A stretch of DNA of 5,263 nt from Pseudomonadota bacterium (GTDB lineage Bacteria; Pseudomonadota; Gammaproteobacteria; Xanthomonadales; Xanthomonadaceae), in contig JANXZP010000073.1 in the NCBI GenBank assembly GCA_025355485.1, positions 1 to 5,263 of the forward strand, read 5' to 3'. Every line of letters begins with the position of its first letter. Positions within the stretch are counted from its first letter, which is position 1. The notes beneath the pieces are model-generated. The model searched no databases and was not told the DNA's origin. It was given only the letters and a program-made list of their open reading frames with translations. Of the stretch, positions 1 to 5,263 are shown piece after piece. The position numbers were made by a program, and so were the translations under genes.

Positions 1-90
1 ACTGGCCGTTATGGCGCCCATATGCAGATTGAACTGGTCAACGACGGCCCTGCAACGTTTCTGCTTGCGGCCCGAATCCAACCGGACTAA
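1..90 (+). CDS. dtd: D-aminoacyl-tRNA deacylase, C-terminal end (partial)
   Basis: The frame enters from the left edge and ends at TAA 88-90, giving 29 visible residues. They include the segment MQIELVNDGPATF, which closely matches the C-terminal end of the Dtd family (MQVSLVNDGPVTF in E. coli, from memory). The family enzyme hydrolyses D-aminoacyl and mischarged glycyl-tRNA as a cytoplasmic homodimer. The Gly-Pro in NDGPATF is the family's Gly-cisPro motif, which is inserted into the partner subunit's active site to reject L-amino acids. Here the usual Val after it is Ala. The tail AARIQPD is a few residues longer than the E. coli ending. The stop lies 85 nt before the rpoD start on the same strand. 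Start, N-terminus and the rest of the active site lie outside the window. The identification rests on a short but distinctive motif. Confidence 0.85.
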   Translation, partial: TGRYGAHMQIELVNDGPATFLLAARIQPD

Positions 91-117
91 ACCTGCCGGC
101 CCTTTGCAGTCAAGCAC

Positions 118-148
118 TTGGGATTGCGCCCCGCAGCTACGATATAAT
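118..148 (+). promoter_or_regulatory. rpoD promoter with perfect TATAAT
   Basis: TATAAT at 143-148 is an exact sigma-70 -10 box in the dtd-rpoD gap. The best -35 candidate, TTGGGA at 118-123, is poor and sits at a long 19-bp spacing; there is no TGn extension. Transcription would start near 155, leaving a leader of about 20 nt before the ATG at 176. The box suggests that rpoD can be transcribed independently of the upstream genes. The -10 is clear; the -35 and the start site are inferred. Confidence 0.65.
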
Positions 149-175
149 ACTAGGTCAACTTTCCGCGGCACACCC

Positions 176-2020
<1,845 letters not shown>

Positions 2021-2039
2021 TTCAGCGCAACTCAGCGCG

Positions 2040-2074
2040 AAAGAAAACGGCCGCGCAAGCGGCCGTTTTCTTTT
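2040..2074 (+). terminator. intrinsic terminator of rpoD
   Basis: A perfect 15-bp inverted repeat (2040-2054 with 2059-2073) encloses a GCAA loop of the stable GNRA type. The core stem is ACGGCCGC/GCGGCCGT, the base is A-rich on the left, and the right side runs TTTTCTTTT. It begins 20 nt after the rpoD stop. The A-tract on the left means it could also stop transcription arriving from the opposite direction. Confidence 0.93.
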
Positions 2075-2114
2075 ATGACAGCCAATCTCGCGAGCCGCCA
2101 CACGCTATCATTCG

Positions 2115-2179
2115 CACTCCCTCACCCTTTGCCCTCTCAGCTTTGCACTCCCTGCGGTCGCCAAAGGGAGAGAGGAGTG
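2115..2179. repeat. imperfect inverted repeat between rpoD and the tRNA
   Basis: CACTCCCTCACCCTTTG (2115-2131) is nearly the reverse complement of CAAAGGGAGAGAGGAGTG (2162-2179), with one base of length difference and a few mismatches. Inside it, CTCCCT (2148-2153) can also pair with AGGGAG (2165-2170), so two alternative hairpins are possible. It has no coding potential that I recognise. The layout resembles dispersed palindromic intergenic elements (REP or MITE-like), but copy number cannot be judged from one window. It lies after the rpoD terminator, so it is probably outside the rpoD transcript. Confidence 0.5.
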
Positions 2180-2183
2180 ATCA

Positions 2184-2198
2184 TCGCGCGATGCGCGA
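2184..2198. repeat. small GC-rich hairpin upstream of the tRNA
   Basis: TCGCGC (2184-2189) and GCGCGA (2193-2198) form a perfect 6-bp stem around the loop GAT, ending 21 nt before the tRNA. No T-tract follows, so it is not a canonical terminator. It occupies the place where a tRNA promoter -35 would be expected, and I see no convincing -35/-10 pair there. It may be chance in GC-rich DNA. Confidence 0.35.
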
Positions 2199-2219
2199 CT
2201 GCGTCATAGCATTAAAGCG

Positions 2220-2296
2220 GGGCCTATAGCTCAATTGGTTAGAGCAGAGGACTCATAATCCTTTGGTTCCAGGTTCGAGTCCTGGTGGGCCCACCA
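2220..2296 (+). tRNA. tRNA-Ile2 (anticodon CAT, lysidine-type, decodes AUA)
   Basis: A full cloverleaf folds. Acceptor stem: GGGCCTA (2220-2226) with TGGGCCC (2286-2292). D arm: 2229-2245 with GCTC/GAGC. Anticodon stem: 2247-2251 with 2259-2263 around the CAT anticodon at 2254-2256. T arm: 2269-2285 with loop TTCGAGT. A73 and an encoded CCA (2294-2296) complete it. CAT occurs in initiator Met, elongator Met and Ile2. An initiator is excluded because the 1-72 pair is G-C, which initiators lack. The acceptor pairs C4-G69 and C5-G68 are those that the lysidine synthetase TilS favours in E. coli tRNA-Ile2, and they differ from the U4/A5 of elongator Met. The gene reads as Ile2, although annotation tools often label such genes tRNA-Met. 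Position 15 is A and position 48 is T, so the Levitt pair is A-U instead of the usual G-C. No strong promoter is visible just upstream. Confidence 0.9.
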
Positions 2297-2328
2297 ATTC
2301 GATGTCCAACAACATCCAACTGGTCATG

Positions 2329-2364
2329 CCAGCATAAAGTGTCGCTTTTGACACTTTATGCTGG
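2329..2364. repeat. perfect 15-bp hairpin downstream of the tRNA
   Basis: CCAGCATAAAGTGTC (2329-2343) and GACACTTTATGCTGG (2350-2364) are exact reverse complements around the loop GCTTTT. It starts 33 nt after the tRNA CCA end. No U-tract follows on either strand, so it is not a textbook terminator. It could be an RNA stem that limits the tRNA 3' trailer, an operator for a dimeric regulator, or part of a mobile-element end. Perfect symmetry over 30 bases is unlikely to be chance; the role is unknown. Confidence 0.75.
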
Positions 2365-2504
2365 GAACGAAAGTGACAGTAATTGCTTGTAATTGACTCG
2401 TGGCGGATCGATACCAAGCCTTGGCTACGGTGACTCGCCGGCGGACGCCGCATGGAGCGTCGCACGGAAACTGCCTCATGCCATGAATCTCATCATTCAG
2501 CCGT

Positions 2505-2528
2505 TCACAAACATGATTTTGTTTGTGA
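2505..2528. repeat. 8-bp inverted repeat in the junction region
   Basis: TCACAAAC (2505-2512) pairs with GTTTGTGA (2521-2528) around the 8-base loop ATGATTTT. The symmetry suits a dimeric regulator site or a weak RNA stem. It lies 144 nt upstream of the start of the secreted protein. No T-tract follows. The role is unknown. Confidence 0.4.
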
Positions 2529-2588
2529 GGAGGCGCCGTTTTGTGATGTGGTAGCGCTTTTGTCGTATCTTCGTGGCGCGCTTCTTGC

Positions 2589-2594
2589 TTTAAT
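2589..2594 (+). promoter_or_regulatory. candidate -10 box for the repeat-protein gene
   Basis: TTTAAT matches the sigma-70 -10 consensus at five of six positions and lies in a locally AT-rich patch about 78 nt before the ATG at 2672. There is no good -35 at 16-18 bp; the nearest TTG-type hexamer, TTGTCG at 2560-2565, is 23 bp away. If real, the promoter is weak or needs an activator. Confidence 0.25.
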
Positions 2595-2661
2595 CGTATC
2601 GGATGAACGAAGCTGCGACCTTCGCTGTGTCGAATGGGGGATGCAGGATCGAATACGAAAC

Positions 2662-2667
2662 AGGGAG
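2662..2667 (+). promoter_or_regulatory. ribosome binding site supporting the start at 2672
   Basis: AGGGAG lies 4 nt before the ATG at 2672, slightly closer than ideal. It favours this start over the in-frame ATG at 2603, which has no Shine-Dalgarno and would put 23 extra residues before the signal peptide. Confidence 0.5.
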
Positions 2668-2671
2668 CTAC

Positions 2672-5263
2672 ATGCGCATACCTACGAGGAGGACGGCTGG
2701 ATGCACCCTCTCGAGGTTGTTGCGTTCGGTGCTCAGCACAGTTGCGCTCATCTTTGTCGGCCTGCTGGGCGGTCCGGTGCAGGCGCAAAACGTCCCCGCC
2801 GTGACGGACACCACATGCGCAGGCGCGCGCGCGGGTCATCTGACCTGCACAGCCGGCGAATTCACGGTCAATCCTGTCTTCACCGCAGCCCCGGGTTCGC
2901 CGCCATTCTGCACGGCAGGCCAGTCCGTCACACTGAACGTTTCAGTGGGCCTTTCGGGCACGAATACCGATCGCTACGACATAGGTTTCTTCGTCGGCGA
3001 AAACGGCAACGACCCCACAGCCACCACTGGCGGCACGATTTGTTCCGCCGCGATATTCCCATCAACGCCTTCGCCCTGGATCAACGGCGATGTGCAGGTG
3101 GGCGACACCTGCGGAGACTTCCTTGGCGGTGGTGTCGCTACGCCCGTGGTTCAGGGCGTCAAGGTCAATTGCGCCGCCGCCGCCGGTACTTCGGACCTGG
3201 CGATTCCCTACGTCCTGACGTATAGCCAGAACGGCAGCCAAATCTGCAATTCAGCCGGCCGAACCGGCGACGCCACAATTCTTTCTGGCGACGTCTCCAA
3301 CGGCGCCCCGTCGAAGTGCAATGCCGGTAACGCAGCGGTCCAGGTTGGCGTGACCAACCTGCTGGTGGCCGGCTACGTGGATGTCACCAAGCAGACACTT
3401 CCAGACGGCGACTCGCAAAGCTTCAGCTTCACCGCGACCGGCCCAGCCGGCTCGACCCTGGCGACCAGTACCGATGGCGGCGCTACGATCACCGCGGTCG
3501 CCATCAACACTCCGGTCACGGTGACCCGCACCGACGGCCAGACCGTGCGCATCTATATGTCGGTCGTTCCTGCCAGCCGGACGCTGAGCATTGTCGAAGC
3601 CGGGACCACCAACTGGGAATCCTCGTCCGCGATTTCCTGTGCTGCCGTCACCGGCTCGCCGACTTTGACCACGAACAATGCCACGCGCACGGCGACGGCA
3701 GGCTTGACGACCACCAACAACGCGGCAGCGTGCACCTTCACCAACACCAAGCGCGCGCACATCACCTTGAACAAGACCGTCGGCGGCCGCGTGGTCGCAG
3801 CCGACCAGTTCACTGTCAGCGCCAGCGGCGGCGGCACCCTCACCGGCACGACTTCGGCGACCACCGCGGGCGTCGGTACCACGGCAACTACAAATAATAT
3901 CTTCAGCACGCCGGGCCAGGCGCTGACCCTGGCCGATGCCATGGCGGCTGGAAGCACATCCACGATCTCCGACTACGACACGCGCCTGACCTGCACCAAT
4001 TCCTTGAGCGGCACGGCAGGCTTCACGACCAATGCCAGCCTGCCCAACAACCTGAGCACTGCCAGTACCAGCATCTCACCGTTACCGGGCGACGACATCA
4101 CCTGTACTTACACCAACACACCCAAGCCGCGCATCAGCCTGCAGAAGGCCATCGCTGCCACCGGCGGCGGCCGCATCGCGAACACCGACCAGTTCGCCCT
4201 GACCGATGGCGGCAGCACCGGCACCACCACCGGCACCGGCAGCAGCGTCACCTCCAGCGCTTTGTCCTTCGTCGGCACAGCCGGCAGCAGCGCGACCTTG
4301 TCGGAAGCGGCTGCCGGCACGACGACTCTTTCCAACTACAGCTCCAGCATCAGTTGCACGAACAGCAACGGCGCCTCGGCGACCACGTTGCCCAGCGGCA
4401 GCGGAACAAGTTTCTCGGTGACGCCGGCCAACAAGGACGTCATCAGTTGCACCCTGACCAATACGCGCAAGTCGGCCACGCTGACCCTGGCCAAGAGCTG
4501 GACCAACGCGGTGGTCAACAATGCCGTCAACGTCAGCGCTACCGGCATCAATAGCCGGACGTTCGGCTCGACGGCCAATACCATCACCGAGACCGACACC
4601 GACGCGACCAGCGTGACAGTGTTTGCTGGTGAGTCGATCGCCTTGGCCGAGGCGTTCACGACCGGAAGCGCCAGCAATTACACCGCCGGATTGAGCTGCT
4701 CAGGCAACAACGGCGCTTTGACCTATACGGCGGGCAATCTCAACGGCTCGCTGGCCATCAGCGGCTCCGATTCGGCGATCACCTGCACCTTCAACAACAC
4801 CCGCAAGTCGGCGACCTTGAAACTGGCCAAGACCTGGGTGAATGGTGCGAGCGGGGACGCCATCACCGCCACGACCACCGGCGGCACCAACAACGCCACG
4901 GTGAGCTCGACCTCCACCGGCAACAACACGACCAATGGCAGCAACGTCACGGTGTTCTCTGGCGAGAGCCTGACCTTGCCGGTGGAGTCCTTCGGCACCG
5001 GTAGCGCGAGCAACTACACCGCGACACTCGCCTGTTCCGGCAATGCCACCGCCTTGGCCGGCAGCACCGCGCCGCAAACCTTGGCGGTGAATCCAGCCGA
5101 CACGGCGATCACCTGCACCTATACCAACACGCGCAAGTCCGCGACGCTGACCTTGCGCAAGACCTGGAGCAGTGGCATCAGCGGCGACACCGCCACGGTG
5201 ACCAGTGCGGGCTTTACCAATGCAGCCAGCTCGGGCGCCTCGGTGTCCAGCGGCAACAACACG
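2672..5263 (+). CDS. large secreted repeat protein with CnaB/SpaA-like (prealbumin-fold) domains, 5' part
   Basis: The frame is open for 864 codons and runs off the right edge, so the C-terminus and anchoring mode are unseen. Residues 1-38 are a clear Sec signal peptide: basic start (R2, R6, R7, R15, R18), hydrophobic core VLSTVALIFVGLLGG, and cleavage predicted after PVQA38. Residues 39-234 form a head domain with eight Cys. From 235 on there are tandem repeats ending in a motif like CTYTNTRK, and later ones opening with SATLTLAKTW. The mature chain is rich in Thr, Ser, Gly, Asn and Ala and poor in charge, as in surface adhesins and stalks. Within each complete repeat, a Lys, a Glu or Asp, and an Asn fall where CnaB-type domains place their isopeptide-bond residues, and two Cys could form a disulfide. 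The likely site is the cell surface or outside medium after export through the inner membrane; the role could be adhesion or biofilm, but this is inference. I recall similar proteins, often annotated as prealbumin-like fold or DUF11-type, from Xanthomonadaceae. The first codons include rare ATA, AGG and AGG. The true start is slightly uncertain (see the site at 2687-2703). Confidence 0.88.
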   Translation, partial: MRIPTRRTAGCTLSRLLRSVLSTVALIFVGLLGGPVQAQNVPAVTDTTCAGARAGHLTCTAGEFTVNPVFTAAPGSPPFCTAGQSVTLNVSVGLSGTNTDRYDIGFFVGENGNDPTATTGGTICSAAIFPSTPSPWINGDVQVGDTCGDFLGGGVATPVVQGVKVNCAAAAGTSDLAIPYVLTYSQNGSQICNSAGRTGDATILSGDVSNGAPSKCNAGNAAVQVGVTNLLVAGYVDVTKQTLPDGDSQSFSFTATGPAGSTLATSTDGGATITAVAINTPVTVTRTDGQTVRIYMSVVPASRTLSIVEAGTTNWESSSAISCAAVTGSPTLTTNNATRTATAGLTTTNNAAACTFTNTKRAHITLNKTVGGRVVAADQFTVSASGGGTLTGTTSATTAGVGTTATTNNIFSTPGQALTLADAMAAGSTSTISDYDTRLTCTNSLSGTAGFTTNASLPNNLSTASTSISPLPGDDITCTYTNTPKPRISLQKAIAATGGGRIANTDQFALTDGGSTGTTTGTGSSVTSSALSFVGTAGSSATLSEAAAGTTTLSNYSSSISCTNSNGASATTLPSGSGTSFSVTPANKDVISCTLTNTRKSATLTLAKSWTNAVVNNAVNVSATGINSRTFGSTANTITETDTDATSVTVFAGESIALAEAFTTGSASNYTAGLSCSGNNGALTYTAGNLNGSLAISGSDSAITCTFNNTRKSATLKLAKTWVNGASGDAITATTTGGTNNATVSSTSTGNNTTNGSNVTVFSGESLTLPVESFGTGSASNYTATLACSGNATALAGSTAPQTLAVNPADTAITCTYTNTRKSATLTLRKTWSSGISGDTATVTSAGFTNAASSGASVSSGNNT
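2687..2703 (+). promoter_or_regulatory. strong Shine-Dalgarno and ATG in the wrong frame
   Basis: AGGAGG at 2687-2692 stands 8 nt before the ATG at 2701, an ideal initiation site, but this ATG is out of frame with the signal peptide and repeats. The AGGAGG itself encodes Arg6-Arg7 of the secreted protein through two rare AGG codons. It may be an internal pause site, a start for an overlapping frame, or a hint that the real start is 2701 and a one-base error separates it from the main frame. Confidence 0.4.
2786..3373 (+). other. eight-cysteine N-terminal head domain of the secreted protein
   Basis: This covers residues 39-234, the mature N-terminus before the repeats. Cysteines are at 49, 59, 80, 124, 147, 167, 192 and 216, an even number that allows four disulfides in an exported protein. 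Marked segments are RYDIGFFVGENG (about 101-112) and GDTCGDF (144-150). I recall this kind of segment at the N-terminus of other large secreted proteins from Xanthomonadales, but know no assigned function. It is not repeated within the window, unlike the region after it. Confidence 0.55.
3374..5263 (+). repeat. tandem array of about 110-126-codon repeats inside the secreted-protein gene
   Basis: Units by position: R0 3374-3751 (126 codons), R1 3752-4126 (125), R2 4127-4471 (115), R3 4472-4807 (112), R4 4808-5137 (110), and R5 5138-5263 cut by the window. Each complete unit ends in C-T-[FYL]-[TN]-N-T. R1 and R2 share a GGR-x(4)-DQF segment; R3 to R5 share SATL-x-L-x-KxW and are closest to each other. 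At DNA level, CGGCGATCACCTGCACCT recurs exactly at 4773-4790 and 5103-5120, 330 bp (110 codons) apart. The spacing is in whole codons, as expected for domain duplication in a coding repeat. Unit boundaries were placed by eye and may shift by a few residues. Confidence 0.85.

Larger units (their letters stand above)
2297..2671. other. non-coding junction region between tRNA and repeat protein
   Basis: I see no credible gene here on either strand. GC content is about 52% by hand count over 2341-2640, against roughly 60-65% in rpoD. It contains the 15-bp hairpin at 2329-2364, a direct TAATTG pair at 2380-2385 and 2390-2395, an 8-bp inverted repeat at 2505-2528, a short hairpin CGAAG/CTTCG at 2608-2624 and a weak -10-like TTTAAT at 2589-2594. 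No integrase fragment, transposon end or second copy of the tRNA 3' end is visible. Confidence 0.6.

Noticed and set aside
11..175. N-terminal extension of RpoD from the in-frame ATG at 11
   Set aside because: It would overlap dtd, pass through the TATAAT box and add 55 residues with no sigma-factor similarity; the family start fits the ATG at 176.
2199..2219. tRNA promoter -10 (TAGCAT 2207-2212 or CATTAA 2210-2215)
   Set aside because: Both hexamers are poor and too close to the tRNA 5' end for one of them; no -35 partner is present at a suitable spacing.
2253..2465. Minus-strand 70-codon frame ending in GPPGLEPGTKGL
   Set aside because: The ending is simply the antisense translation of the tRNA, a well-known annotation artefact; nothing before it resembles an integrase C-terminus.
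2603..2671. Upstream in-frame start (ATG 2603) for the secreted protein
   Set aside because: It has no Shine-Dalgarno, and would place 23 non-hydrophobic residues before an already complete signal peptide.
2324..2839. Minus-strand 171-codon frame across the junction region
   Set aside because: It crosses the perfect hairpin and lies antisense to the signal peptide; no motif is recognisable.
2452..3225. Plus-strand 257-codon frame overlapping the secreted-protein start
   Set aside because: Its second half is an Arg/His-rich shadow of the signal-peptide and head-domain frame, and its first half has no recognisable feature or Shine-Dalgarno. The internal ATG at 2701 is kept as a separate finding.
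3251..5077. Several Val/Ala-rich or Arg/Gly-rich minus-strand frames opposite the repeats
   Set aside because: They mirror the Thr/Asn/Gly/Ser codons of the sense repeats and recur with the repeat period, so they are antisense shadows.
3374..5263. CRISPR array or non-coding tandem repeat
   Set aside because: The unit is about 330-378 bp, in whole codons, degenerate at DNA level and conserved at protein level; this is a coding domain array.

Overview
This window looks like chromosomal DNA of a high-GC gammaproteobacterium, most likely of the order Xanthomonadales (Xanthomonadaceae or Rhodanobacteraceae). The evidence is a complete group 1 sigma factor (RpoD) with the gammaproteobacterial architecture and E. 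coli-like length, plus a secreted repeat protein of a type I recall from Lysobacter-like genomes. The species cannot be named from the sequence.

Layout. Positions 1-90 hold the last 29 codons of dtd (D-aminoacyl-tRNA deacylase). A short gap (91-175) carries a perfect TATAAT box and leads into rpoD (176-2020, 614 aa). A strong intrinsic terminator follows (2040-2074). Then come an imperfect inverted-repeat element (2115-2179), a small GC-rich hairpin (2184-2198) and a tRNA with a CAT anticodon (2220-2296). The tRNA is best read as tRNA-Ile2, the lysidine-modified AUA decoder. Up to this point everything is housekeeping: chiral proofreading, primary transcription initiation and decoding.

Positions 2297-2671 appear non-coding and less GC-rich than the genes on either side. 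They hold a perfect 15-bp hairpin with no U-tract, a second shorter inverted repeat and a weak candidate promoter. This looks like a core/accessory junction downstream of a tRNA, although no integrase or duplicated tRNA end is visible.

From 2672 to the right edge runs one open frame of 864 codons with no stop. It encodes the start of a large secreted protein: a Sec signal peptide, a head domain with eight cysteines, and at least five tandem beta-rich repeats of 126, 125, 115, 112 and 110 residues, with a sixth cut by the window end. Every complete repeat has a Lys near its start, a Glu or Asp in the middle, a Cys pair and an Asn near its end. That is the layout of CnaB/SpaA-type (prealbumin-like fold) domains, which form a Lys-Asn isopeptide bond; here each domain could also carry a disulfide. 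This repeat stalk is the most interesting item in the window. The isopeptide chemistry is inferred from residue positions only.
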